NCBI GenBank assembly: GCA_965199685.1
Contig: OZ241323.1
Location: 620,001 to 684,000 of the forward strand
Reading direction: 5' to 3'
Length of the DNA: 64,000 bases
DNA from: SP5GCR1 sp965199685
Lineage (GTDB): Bacteria > Pseudomonadota > Gammaproteobacteria > Poriferisulfidales > Oxydemutatoraceae
A program made the position numbers and the translations under genes. The notes beneath the pieces are model-generated. The model saw nothing but the letters and a program-made list of their open reading frames with translations, had not been told where the DNA came from and ran no database searches. Shown here piece after piece: positions 16,783-24,917 of this stretch (the stretch's first letter is position 1; each line of letters opens with the position of its first letter).

Positions 16783-16897
16783 GTTTTTTATATAACAGCC
16801 TACCTTTCCTTCTCCCATCAATATAGTCTATTCTGCTCGTCGGTATAGCGTTCCACAAAAAGCTGCCGTCTTTATTCTCTCTGGCAATCACCAACAT
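16742..16897 (-). pseudogene. PBECR2-type nuclease, C-terminal part, copy 4 (separated by MITE)
   Basis: MLVIARENKDGSFLWNAIP...RRKGRLLYKK is the second half of the domain whose first half is the 17012-17479 gene. A 164-bp MITE separates the halves, inserted in the A7 tract. Removing the MITE and one target duplication restores GGTAAAAAAATATGTTGG, the same A7 frame break seen in copies 1 and 3. Confidence 0.65.
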
Positions 16898-16905
16898 ATT
16901 TTTTT

Positions 16906-17069
16906 GGGAACTATATACTTAAGTATGCAGATTATCTCGTTTTGCCAGTTTCCATCTTGCTTTCAGTTAATTTTTGGTTTTCATAAAGCGTTTTCAGTGA
17001 TTTGCCAGTGCCTAAAACATTTTTAATAACCCTTTCAGACTACTTTGCATACTTAAGTATATAGTTCCC
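16906..17069. mobile_element. 164-bp MITE with 24-bp perfect inverted ends and 8-bp target duplication
   Basis: Left end GGGAACTATATACTTAAGTA (then TGCA) is repeated exactly as its reverse complement at 17046-17069. The flanks are ATTTTTTT on both sides (16898-16905 and 17070-17077), an 8-bp direct duplication of the target. There is no transposase inside. The insertion is in the PBECR2 gene's A7 tract. It is unrelated in sequence to the GGCTGTTGAAAAA family. Confidence 0.92.
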
Positions 17070-17479
17070 ATTTTTTTACCCTTGAAGAATTTAATAAAGT
17101 GGCGACGGAAACCATCTTCATATTCAGTCAACCAAATTTCATTCGGGTCAGTCAATGTAGGTATTATCCAGTTAATAAACTTCTCTCTCCGATGGCTTCG
17201 CTTTATAAATATATAGCGAATGTATCGACGATGAATAATAACTGGTTCATGTGATGTTTTAACTAATCTCCATTCTTGACCTCTCAAAAGCAACTCATCA
17301 GCTTTTTTAAGTGCACCCTCAAGAGATTTTGTGCTAACTAAAACCTCAGGTGCTTCATCCAATAGTTCAGTAGAATAGTCTTTTGCACTTGGTAATCCAT
17401 AGCTTTCATGGTTCTTTTGACCAGGCTTTATTGCAATAAAATCTTTATCACTGCCGCCAACTTGATGTTTTTGATTCAT
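17012..17479 (-). CDS. PBECR2-type nuclease, N-terminal part, copy 4 (3' end replaced by MITE)
   Basis: This is a paralogue of the 2921-3343 gene: MNQKHQVGG start, YGLPS, then PTLTDPNEIWLTEYEDG and FRRHFIKFFKGKK. After KGKK the frame enters the MITE and ends with MGTIYLSMQSSLKGLLKMF, which is transposon-derived. The ribosome site TATAGGAAATTT precedes ATG 17479. The N-terminal half differs from copy 1 while the nuclease half is conserved. As it stands the nuclease core is incomplete, so the product is probably inactive. Confidence 0.7.
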   Translation of the reverse strand: MNQKHQVGGSDKDFIAIKPGQKNHESYGLPSAKDYSTELLDEAPEVLVSTKSLEGALKKADELLLRGQEWRLVKTSHEPVIIHRRYIRYIFIKRSHRREKFINWIIPTLTDPNEIWLTEYEDGFRRHFIKFFKGKKMGTIYLSMQSSLKGLLKMF

Positions 17480-17803
17480 GAAATTTCCTATAAGTGTAAA
17501 ACCTTGATATTAGCCTAGTGTCTAGTGTGATGAGAAGCAAATGGACGAACGGTAGTAAATATGGCAATGAATGGAGAAGAATGATCCGGCACTGTACTTG
17601 TGCAGAGCCGCAGCAACCACCCTGTCAGATAGAACCGCCGATTGACCTACTGGCTCAATCGGCGGCTTTATTTTGCCCCTACCAGTTTCGTAAATTCAGT
17701 GGCACATAGTGGTTAAAAATGTCATGGCATCGTACATGCCCTTGTGTTTTGCCCCGATTTTTAATATCATAGGCTTGTTATTTAACATCGGCTAACTTTT
17801 TGG
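17480..17803. other. Spacer upstream of the rimP operon
   Basis: It begins with the shared leader of PBECR2 genes (to about 17600). A composite repeat part follows (CCACCCTGTCAGATAGAACC, hairpin GATTGA-cctactggc-TCAATC), and then an IS-end-like motif AATGTCATGGCATCGTACAT at 17724-17743. I see no gene. Confidence 0.55.
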
Positions 17804-17827
17804 AAGGCTCCTTTAGGGAGCTTTTTT
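17804..17827 (+). terminator. Rho-independent terminator ahead of rimP
   Basis: The stem AAGGCTCC / GGAGCTTT with loop TTTAG is followed by a T-rich run. It ends about 50 bases before the rimP start, so it either blocks read-through from the accessory region or acts as an attenuator in the rimP-nusA leader. Confidence 0.7.
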
Positions 17828-17877
17828 ATTATGTGTCGGTTGGTTTAGCTAGACATTGTGTAACGAGGTGGAGCACT

Positions 17878-18366
17878 ATGACGAGTGTGGAGGATCTATC
17901 ATCCATTATAAAGCCTGCAGTTGAGTGTATGGGATATATTTACTGGGGACTTCAGTTTAACAGCTACGGAAGGCGTTCCGTGTTGCAGGTCTATATAGAC
18001 CATCCCGATGGTGTCACGCTTGACGATTGTTCTGCCGTCAGTGATCAGATCAGTGGCGTATTGGATGTAGAAGATCTAATTAGGCAGGCGTATACCTTAG
18101 AGGTTTCGTCGCCTGGAATAGAACGGCCTTTATTGAGTAACGAACATTATGAACTATATATAGGAGCGATGATAAAAGTGAAGAGTTATACACTTTTTAA
18201 TAATAGAAAAAATTTTACTGGTCGCCTAGAAGCGGTGAATGAGAACTCTATTACTCTGAGAGTAGAGCAAGAGTCAATTGATATTCCCCACAGCGCAATC
18301 AAACAGGGTCGTTTGCTTTGCCAAGAGTGGGACTATTCTGAAGGGAGAAAAAGTAATGCAGAGTAA
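17878..18366 (+). CDS. rimP: Ribosome maturation factor RimP
   Basis: RimP assists assembly of the 30S subunit. The 162-aa product has the two-domain RimP pattern: alpha/beta N-terminal part (PAVECMGYIYWGLQF, RRSVLQVYIDHPDGVTLDDC, then ISGVLDVED) with the YTLEVSSPGIERPL signature near 75-90, and an Sm-like C-terminal barrel (FTGRLEAVNENSITLRV). ATG 17878 is chosen because AGGTGGAG lies just before it and it gives the usual length; a frame from further upstream would run through the terminator hairpin. It overlaps nusA by 11 bases, the standard operon. Confidence 0.95.
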   Translation: MTSVEDLSSIIKPAVECMGYIYWGLQFNSYGRRSVLQVYIDHPDGVTLDDCSAVSDQISGVLDVEDLIRQAYTLEVSSPGIERPLLSNEHYELYIGAMIKVKSYTLFNNRKNFTGRLEAVNENSITLRVEQESIDIPHSAIKQGRLLCQEWDYSEGRKSNAE

Positions 18367-19861
18367 TGAAATTTTACGTGTCGTAGAAGCCGTACAAAAC
18401 GAAAAGAACGTAGCGGCAGAGGATGTTTTTCAAGCTCTGGAGTCGGCGTTGGCTGTGGCTGCTCGTAGAAAATTAGAGCATAATGTAGATATTTGTGTAG
18501 AAATAGATCGTCAAACCGGAGAATACAACACCTATAGACGCTGGCATGTTGTTGATGATGACGATGAGAGTTTCACCTCCTCAGACCATCAAATCCTTTT
18601 GAGTTCGGCAAGACAAGACGACGAGTCTTTGAACCCCGGCGATTACTTGGAGAAGCAGATTGAAAATGCGCCTTTCGGTCGCATCTCTGCGCATACTGCC
18701 AAGCAAGTTATAGTGCAAAAATTGCGCGAAGCCGAGCGCACGCGTGTTGTCTCCTTGTATAAAGACAAAGTTGGGACTTTGATTATGGGCAATGCCAAAC
18801 GAGAAGATTATACTGGTCTCTATTTGGATTTAGGAAGCAATGGCGAGGGGTTTATACCGCGTAGCGATTTAATTCCTAGAGATACCATACGCCCCGGTCA
18901 ACGAGTACGTGCGTACTTGAAAGAAGTGCGTGAAGAAATGCGCGGGCCGCAACTGATTATGTCTCGCACCGCACCGGAGTTTCTGATCAGGTTGTTTGAG
19001 CTGGAGGTTCCGGAAGTAGGGCAAGGGTTGATAGAGATTATAGGGGCATCCCGTGATCCTGGTCTGCGCGCCAAAATCGCAGTACATTCTAAGGATTCGC
19101 GCCTAGACCCGGTAGGAGCTTGTGTCGGGATGCGCGGGGCGCGTGTGCAAGCGGTGTCCAATGAATTAGCAGGAGAGCGCGTTGACATCATTTGTTGGGA
19201 AGAGGATTTTGGTAAATATGTGGTGAATGTGATGGCACCCGCTGCAATCACTTCTATCGTGGTGGAAGAGGAATCACAGCAGATAGATATCATAGTGGAG
19301 GAAGAAAAACTTTCTCAAGTCATCGGGCGTGGTGGGCAGAATGTGCGTTTGGCAAGTCAGCTATTAGGCTGGAAACTGAACGTTATCAGCACCCAACAGG
19401 CAGAAGATAAAAGCGAGCATGAAATGCAAAACATAGTTCAATTATTTAATGAGAAACTTGATGTGGACAAAGAAGTTGCGGAAATTTTAGTGGACGAAGG
19501 CTTTGATAGCATGGAGGCGATTGCGTATGCCGAAACCGAAAAATTGCTTGCCATCAAGGAATTTGATGAGCAGCTTGTGGAAGATCTAAAAAGTCGTGCA
19601 AGCGATGCCATGCTGGCGATGGTTTTATCCGATGAAGATGAGCCTGAACCTGAACCTGTCGACAATGAATTGAGCAATCTTAGTAGTGTAGATCAATCGT
19701 TGCTCCTAAAATTGAAGGAACACAATATCACCAATCGCGAAGAATTGGCAGAACAAGCGGTAGACGATTTATTGGAAATAGAGGGTATAGATGAAAATAA
19801 AGCGGCAGAACTGATCATGGAAGCGAGGATACCTTGGTTTCAGAATGTTGAGGGTGGCTAA
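18356..19861 (+). CDS. nusA: Transcription termination/antitermination factor NusA
   Basis: The 501-aa protein has the gammaproteobacterial NusA domain order: NTD (ILRVVEAVQNEKNV, EDVFQALESALAVAARRK), S1 domain (KVGTLIMGNAKREDY...GFIPRSDLI), two KH domains (RDPGLRAKIAVHS, GACVGMRGARVQAV, and VIGRGGQNVRLAS), and two C-terminal acidic repeats (AEILVDEGFDSMEAIA; LKEHNITNREELAEQAV). Start ATG 18356 has GAAGGGAGAAAA and overlaps rimP. The end lies 3 bases before infB. Confidence 0.97.
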   Translation: MQSNEILRVVEAVQNEKNVAAEDVFQALESALAVAARRKLEHNVDICVEIDRQTGEYNTYRRWHVVDDDDESFTSSDHQILLSSARQDDESLNPGDYLEKQIENAPFGRISAHTAKQVIVQKLREAERTRVVSLYKDKVGTLIMGNAKREDYTGLYLDLGSNGEGFIPRSDLIPRDTIRPGQRVRAYLKEVREEMRGPQLIMSRTAPEFLIRLFELEVPEVGQGLIEIIGASRDPGLRAKIAVHSKDSRLDPVGACVGMRGARVQAVSNELAGERVDIICWEEDFGKYVVNVMAPAAITSIVVEEESQQIDIIVEEEKLSQVIGRGGQNVRLASQLLGWKLNVISTQQAEDKSEHEMQNIVQLFNEKLDVDKEVAEILVDEGFDSMEAIAYAETEKLLAIKEFDEQLVEDLKSRASDAMLAMVLSDEDEPEPEPVDNELSNLSSVDQSLLLKLKEHNITNREELAEQAVDDLLEIEGIDENKAAELIMEARIPWFQNVEGG

Positions 19862-19864
19862 AAG

Positions 19865-22273
19865 ATGTCAGAAACCGTTGAGAAATTATCTCAAAGCCTA
19901 AAGAAATCGCCGAGCGAGACGATCAAGCTCCTCAAAGCTGCCGGCATAGCCGGCAAGAAAGAGGGGGACACGCTTTCTCACGAAGAGAAAATGCAAGTAA
20001 TACAGTATCTAGGCAAAGGTAAGCGTGTCGGTCGTCGCCAAAGTAGCACCTCGCAAGTCAAAGTCATGCAAGGCCAAGCAGCCAAAACGGTCAGTGTAGA
20101 GGTTCGTAAAAAAACTACTTACGAAAAACCTAAAGCACCGCCGCCTGTTAAAAAACCAAAACCCGTCGAAGCTGAAAAGAAAGATGCCGTAAAGACGGTC
20201 AGAAAGAAATCGCCGCAAATGACGATCCCTGAAATACCCGAAGCCGAAGAAAGCAAAGCCCAGAAAAAAACCAAGCCTGAAAGTAAATCAAACAAGCAAG
20301 CAAAAGCCAAACCCACAAAAAAATCTACAGAATCTTCAACCGTTGAGGCTGGAAAAGCCGAAACAACCGACCCAGCTGCCGCGCAACAAGACAAACCGCG
20401 TAAGCGATTGAGTATCGCCAGCGATAAAAGCGGCAAACGGACGATCAAAAGACACGGCAGACAAGCGGTTAAAGTAACACCGCCCCAAAAACACGGGTTT
20501 GAAAAGCCTACTCAAAAAGTCAAACGCGAAATGATAATTCCTGAGCATATATCGGTACCTGATTTGGCACAGGGTTTGGCAATCAAGAGCGGTGAACTTG
20601 TCAAGAAAATGATGGAGATGGGCATTATGACGACCATCAACCAATCGTTGGATCAAGATACCGCCATATTGATAGTAGAAGAATTAGGACATCGTGCGGT
20701 TGCCGAAAAGCGCGAGGATGCAGAGACTGGGTTGGTGAACAAATTGGAAGACGAAAACTTAGAGAAGTTTTCTCGCCCTCCTGTGGTTGTCGTAATGGGG
20801 CATGTAGATCACGGTAAAACATCGTTGCTGGATTATATACGCCGCACCAAAGTGCATACTAGCGAAACTGGCGGTATCACACAGCACATAGGTGCATATC
20901 ATGTGAAAACCGACAAAGGGGTAATCACTTTTCTGGATACGCCCGGACATGCTGCGTTTACGGCGATGCGCGCCCGAGGTGTTGAAGTGACTGATGTTGC
21001 CATTTTGGTCGTCGCTGCCGACGATGGCGTGATGCCGCAGACTATAGAGGCGATAGAGCATGCCCGAGAGGCTAAGATACCAGTAATCGTTGCGTTCACA
21101 AAAATAGATAAGGAAGGTGTGGACACTGAAAAAATAAAAACCCAACTTGCCAAACACAACATCGTATCCGAGGCATGGGGAGGGGAGAATATATTCGTTG
21201 AGGTTTCGTCTAAAAGCGGTCAAGGTATAGACGAACTATTGGATGCAATCTCACTGCAAGCCGAAGTTATGGAGCTCAAGGCACCGATTTCGGGGCATGC
21301 GCAAGGTGCAGTGATAGAAGCGACATTGGATAAAGGGCGCGGCGTTATCACCACGGTTTTAGTCAAGCGAGGCGTGTTGAAGAAAGGCAATATTATATTG
21401 GCAGGCATGGAGTTTGGTCGGGTGCGTGCGATATTGGATGAAAGCGGTAATACGCTTTCCGAAGCCAGCCCTTCAATACCAGCCGGAGTGTTAGGGCTTT
21501 CCGGCGCACCGTCGGCAGGCGACGAGTTCATCGTCGTAGAGAACGATCGTCAAGCAAGAGATGTCGTTGATTTACGTCGTCAAAAAGAACGCAACAAACA
21601 TTTGGCTCGCACTCCAGTTGCGCACCTTGATAATTTTATGAACAATGCAAAACAAGCTGTGCAATCCATTTATATATTACTCAAAGCGGATACCCGCGGG
21701 ACTGCCGAAGCGATACAAGATGCGCTCTCTAAGATTCCCAGCGATGAGGTAAAAGTCAACATACTATCTACTGGTGTGGGTGGTATTAATGTCTCCGATG
21801 TCAACTTGGCGGCAGCCTCTAAGGCGATGGTTATAGGGTTCAATGTGCGTGCCGATGCACAGGCGCGCCGAGCAGCCGAGACGCAAGATATTGCAATCAA
21901 TTATTACGGCATTATCTACGAGTTGATAGACAGTGTTAAGGAAATGATGGGAGGTTTGTTGGAACCGGTTATCAAAGAGGAAATCGTAGGCATTGCCGAA
22001 GTTAAGGATGTCTTCCGCTCATCCAAACTTGGGGTGGTTGCAGGTTGTCAGGTGATAGAAGGCACGGTACGACGTGGCAATCCGATCCGTGTATTACGCG
22101 ACAATATTGTTATTTACGAAGGAGAGCTAGAGTCATTGCGCCGATTCAAGGATGACGTGAACGAGGTCAAGGTGGGAACCGAATGTGGCATTGCCGTCAA
22201 AGACTACAACGATGTTAAATTAAGGGATCAAATAGAGGTTTTTCAACGGGCAGAAGTGCAAAGGAGCTTGTGA
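19865..22273 (+). CDS. infB: Translation initiation factor IF-2
   Basis: This 802-aa GTPase brings initiator tRNA to the 30S subunit. It has an N-terminal IF2N domain (VEKLSQSLKKSPSETIKLLKAAG), then a Lys/Pro/Glu-rich linker to about 220 and a second IF2N-like part (ISVPDLAQGLAIKSGELVKKMM). The G domain follows with GHVDHGKTSLLD (about 312), DTPGHAAF and TKID, then the beta-barrel and C-terminal fMet-tRNA binding domains. The TGA stop overlaps the rbfA start. Confidence 0.98.
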   Translation: MSETVEKLSQSLKKSPSETIKLLKAAGIAGKKEGDTLSHEEKMQVIQYLGKGKRVGRRQSSTSQVKVMQGQAAKTVSVEVRKKTTYEKPKAPPPVKKPKPVEAEKKDAVKTVRKKSPQMTIPEIPEAEESKAQKKTKPESKSNKQAKAKPTKKSTESSTVEAGKAETTDPAAAQQDKPRKRLSIASDKSGKRTIKRHGRQAVKVTPPQKHGFEKPTQKVKREMIIPEHISVPDLAQGLAIKSGELVKKMMEMGIMTTINQSLDQDTAILIVEELGHRAVAEKREDAETGLVNKLEDENLEKFSRPPVVVVMGHVDHGKTSLLDYIRRTKVHTSETGGITQHIGAYHVKTDKGVITFLDTPGHAAFTAMRARGVEVTDVAILVVAADDGVMPQTIEAIEHAREAKIPVIVAFTKIDKEGVDTEKIKTQLAKHNIVSEAWGGENIFVEVSSKSGQGIDELLDAISLQAEVMELKAPISGHAQGAVIEATLDKGRGVITTVLVKRGVLKKGNIILAGMEFGRVRAILDESGNTLSEASPSIPAGVLGLSGAPSAGDEFIVVENDRQARDVVDLRRQKERNKHLARTPVAHLDNFMNNAKQAVQSIYILLKADTRGTAEAIQDALSKIPSDEVKVNILSTGVGGINVSDVNLAAASKAMVIGFNVRADAQARRAAETQDIAINYYGIIYELIDSVKEMMGGLLEPVIKEEIVGIAEVKDVFRSSKLGVVAGCQVIEGTVRRGNPIRVLRDNIVIYEGELESLRRFKDDVNEVKVGTECGIAVKDYNDVKLRDQIEVFQRAEVQRSL

Positions 22274-22617
22274 TGGCTACCGTTTTACACCGCCCTCTGC
22301 GGGTTGCGGGTTTGCTCAAGCGAGAAATCGCTGTGGTGTTACGCGACAAAATTAACGATCCGCGTTTGCATCGCATCATCGTAACCGACGTAGAAGTGAG
22401 TAGGGGTTGCTCGCATGCAAAAGTTTATATCTCAGTACCCGGGCGACAAGACCAACGACAAATACTAAAAGTCGTCACTGGTGCAGCGGGATTTATCAGA
22501 AGCCATTTATCGTCGAGTCTGGAACTGAAGTTCATGCCGAGGCTGAGTTTTAAGATAGACAACTCGTACGAACAAGGAAAACGTATAGACGATATACTTG
22601 ACAATGTATCCGAATAA
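22273..22617 (+). CDS. rbfA: Ribosome-binding factor A
   Basis: The 114-aa KH-like protein acts in 30S maturation. It has RVAGLLKREIAVVLRDKINDPRL, then VTDVEVSRGCSHAKVYIS and the helical region AAGFIRSHLSSSLELKFMPRLSF. The ATG at 22273 overlaps the infB TGA (TGATGG), with AAGGAGCTT as ribosome site. A GTG one codon earlier is also in frame. The C-terminus is short (ends IDDILDNVSE), within the usual range. Confidence 0.95.
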   Translation: MATVLHRPLRVAGLLKREIAVVLRDKINDPRLHRIIVTDVEVSRGCSHAKVYISVPGRQDQRQILKVVTGAAGFIRSHLSSSLELKFMPRLSFKIDNSYEQGKRIDDILDNVSE

Positions 22618-22655
22618 CAGTATGTCAATTCCCCTCCTCTGGAGGGGTGGTGGTG

Positions 22656-22685
22656 GCGTGGGTCTGTTGAAAAAGTATTTCAGGC
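22656..22685. repeat. Left MITE end before the tandem array
   Basis: GGGTCTGTTGAAAAAGTATT is a MITE left end without its right end. Just upstream (22627-22648) is the usual CCCCTCCTCTGGAGGGG hairpin. Together they fill the gap between the rbfA stop and the 84-bp array. Confidence 0.5.
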
Positions 22686-23617
22686 ACCGTAGGGGAGGGC
22701 TAACATGCCCTCCCGAACGCGTTGTGTCTGCACAAACAATCCATTCATCCGTACAATTTACGGTTACCAACCGTAGGGGAAGGCTAACATGCCCTCCCGA
22801 ACGCGTTGCGTCTGCACAAACAATCCATTCATCCGTACAATTTACGGTTACCAACCGTAGGGGAGGGCTAACATGCCCTCCCGAACGCGTTGTGTCTACA
22901 CAAACAATCCATTCATCCGTACAATTTACGGTTACCAACCGTAGGGGAGGGCTAACATGCCCTCCCGAACGCGTTGTGTCTGCACAAACAATCCATTCAT
23001 CCATACAATTTACGGTTACCAACCGTAGGGGAGGGCTAACATGCCCTCCCGAACGTGTTGTGTCTGCACAAACAATCCATTCATCCGTACAATTTACGGT
23101 TACCAACCGTAGGGGAGGGCTAACATGGGACTGTTGAAAAAGTGTCTGCATTAGTACATTCCCCTCCTATGGAGGGGTGGCAGGCGAAGCCTGACGGGGT
23201 GGTTGCAAAGGTTCTGCACAAAGTCACGCCGTTTGTGCTACTGCAACAAACGGCGGTTCTATTTTTCAACAGCCCCACATGCCCTCCCGAACGCGTTGTG
23301 TCTACACAAACAATCCATTCATCCGTACAATTTACGGTTACCAACCGTAGGGGAGGGCTAACATGCCCTCCCGAACGCGTTGTGTCTGCACAAACAATCC
23401 ATTCATCCGTACAATTTACGGTTACCAACCGTAGGGGAGGGCTAACATGCCCTCCCGAACGTGTTGTGTCTGCACAAACAATCCATTCATCCGTACAATT
23501 TACGGTTACCAACCGTAGGGGAGGGCTAACATGCCCTCCCGAACGCGTTATGTCTGCACAAACAATCCATTCATCCATACAATTTACGGTTACCAACCGT
23601 AGGGGAGGGCTAACATG
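22686..23617. repeat. 84-bp tandem repeat array between rbfA and truB
   Basis: Units start at 22686, 22770, 22854, 22938, 23022, 23106, 23344, 23428, 23512 and 23596 (ACCGTAGGGG...), exactly 84 bases apart except where a MITE interrupts the sixth unit; the tenth is cut by a second MITE. Each unit has the palindrome GGGAGGGC-taacat-GCCCTCCC and the motifs GAACGCGTTGTGTCTGCAC and CCATTCATCC, then ACAATTTACGGTTACCA. Units differ by only a few substitutions. Because 84 is a multiple of 3, long open frames appear on both strands; they are not genes. The array lies inside what is normally a tight operon. Confidence 0.95.
23128..23276. mobile_element. MITE-like element inside array unit 6
   Basis: A 149-bp element, GGACTGTTGAAAAAGTG...ATTTTTCAACAGCCCC, with ACATG at 23123-23127 and 23277-23281. 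It sits in the loop of the unit's GGGAGGGC/GCCCTCCC palindrome. Internal hairpins are CCCCTCC-TAT-GGAGGGG, CAGGCGAAGCCTG, and GTTTGT-gctactgca-ACAAAC. Confidence 0.85.
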
Positions 23618-23764
23618 GGATTGTTGAAAAAGTGTTTGCATTGGTACATTCCCCTCCTGTGGAGGGGTGGCAGGCGCAGCCTGACGGGGTGGTTGCAAAG
23701 GTTCTGCACAAAGTCACGCCGTTTGTGCTACTGCAACAAACGGCGGTTCTATTTTTCAACAGCC
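23618..23764. mobile_element. MITE-like element ending the array
   Basis: Nearly identical to the element at 23128-23276 (start GGATTGTTGAAAAAGTGT, end TTTTTCAACAGCC), left flank ACATG at 23613-23617, right flank TCATG. The rest of the unit on its right side is diverged. The spacer to truB (23765-23997) holds GGGTGGAT...ATCCGCCC and further repeat words, with no gene. Confidence 0.8.
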
Positions 23765-23997
23765 TCATGTTAGCCTTCCTCTACAAGTGGTTATCGTTAA
23801 TTTAATGGCGCGTGGCGGTTGAGTTTTTACAATGACAATACTTTTCGTTTATGGGAACCAAAACCAAATGGCGCGTGGCGGTTCTATTAGTGCGGAACGG
23901 TACTTTAGGGTGGATATGCAAATCCGCCCCTACCATTTTCATAAATTCAATGGCGCAAGCGGTTGGGTTAATGCAATGACGGTACTTCAATAACCCC

Positions 23998-24876
23998 ATG
24001 TCGGATCATTGCGCAACCTCAATAGACAATAGTTTATTGTTGCTCTATAAACCTACCGCAATCAGTTCTTGTCAAGCGGTTGAGCAAGTCAAACGGCGGT
24101 TGCGTATTAAGAAAGCCGGTCATGCCGGTACCCTGGATCCTCTCGCAGAAGGTTTGCTAATCGTCGGGTTAGGTAAAGCGACTCGTGCATTAACCGATTT
24201 AAGTCAGCAGCACAAACGCTACGAAGTTCGGCTAAAATTGGGTTTGCGTACTACTACTGGTGATTGCGAAGGTGAGATTGTCGAGCGACGGGACTTTGTA
24301 GTGCCTGAGGCGAGCGTCCTAAATGACTTATTCTGTGACTTCATCGGCGAGATAGAGCAAATCCCGCCGATGTATTCGGCACTCAAACACCAAGGTCAAC
24401 GGCTCTATAAATTAGCACGAGCCAATATCTCAGTTCCCAGAAGCAAACGCAAAGTGCATATTCGTTCTTTGACACTCCAGCAGATTAGCGATGAGGGGTT
24501 TAGCTTTAAGGTGGAATGTTCCAAAGGCACTTATGTACGCACCTTAGTAGAAGACATTGCAGCTGCACTCAACACCGTCGCCTATACCCACAGTCTGAAA
24601 CGCACTGCGATAGGCACTTTTGATATCTCGTCCGCCATCTCGCTTGATTGCTTAGCACGCAACCCCAATCCGCAATCGGAATATCTGGTCAATCCGGCGC
24701 AAGCCTATTCACACTTTCAAGCCCATGTAATGAATGAACAATCGGCAAGATATTTCAAGCACGGTTGCTACGATGATCGGATATTGCCGTCGGGAGGATG
24801 TTTTAGGTTGTACAATGAATCGGGTGATTTTTTGGGTATAGGCGGAGATGGCAAGGTATATGCTAGATTCGTTTAA
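23998..24876 (+). CDS. truB: tRNA pseudouridine(55) synthase TruB
   Basis: The 292-aa enzyme makes pseudouridine 55 in the T-loop of tRNAs. Motif I carries the catalytic Asp in GHAGTLDPLAEG (about 39-50). Also present are QIPPMYSALKHQGQRLY, the RTL motif CSKGTYVRTLVEDI, and a PUA-like C-terminal part. It follows rbfA in the normal order, but 1.4 kb of repeats separates them and no clear ribosome site precedes ATG 23998, so its expression may depend on the repeat region. rpsO, the usual next gene, is absent. Confidence 0.97.
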   Translation: MSDHCATSIDNSLLLLYKPTAISSCQAVEQVKRRLRIKKAGHAGTLDPLAEGLLIVGLGKATRALTDLSQQHKRYEVRLKLGLRTTTGDCEGEIVERRDFVVPEASVLNDLFCDFIGEIEQIPPMYSALKHQGQRLYKLARANISVPRSKRKVHIRSLTLQQISDEGFSFKVECSKGTYVRTLVEDIAAALNTVAYTHSLKRTAIGTFDISSAISLDCLARNPNPQSEYLVNPAQAYSHFQAHVMNEQSARYFKHGCYDDRILPSGGCFRLYNESGDFLGIGGDGKVYARFV

Positions 24877-24917
24877 GTTGAGTTATCCAATAGTGATTTA
24901 TAGTTATCAACCAAGCA

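Noticed and set aside
17800..18366. A longer RimP starting upstream at a TTG
   Set aside because: It would run through the terminator hairpin; ATG 17878 has a good ribosome site and gives the family length.
18278..19861. A longer NusA starting inside rimP
   Set aside because: The conserved NusA N-terminus starts at ATG 18356, with a ribosome site and an 11-base overlap with rimP.
22686..23617. CRISPR array
   Set aside because: The units are identical end to end over 84 bp; there are no unique spacers and no cas genes.
22598..23698. Long open frames on both strands over the rbfA-truB spacer, encoding repeats such as RRGGLTCPPERV and SGGHVSPPLRLV
   Set aside because: They follow from a stop-free 84-bp (28-codon) tandem repeat and appear on both strands; no ribosome sites, and MITEs are inserted in them.
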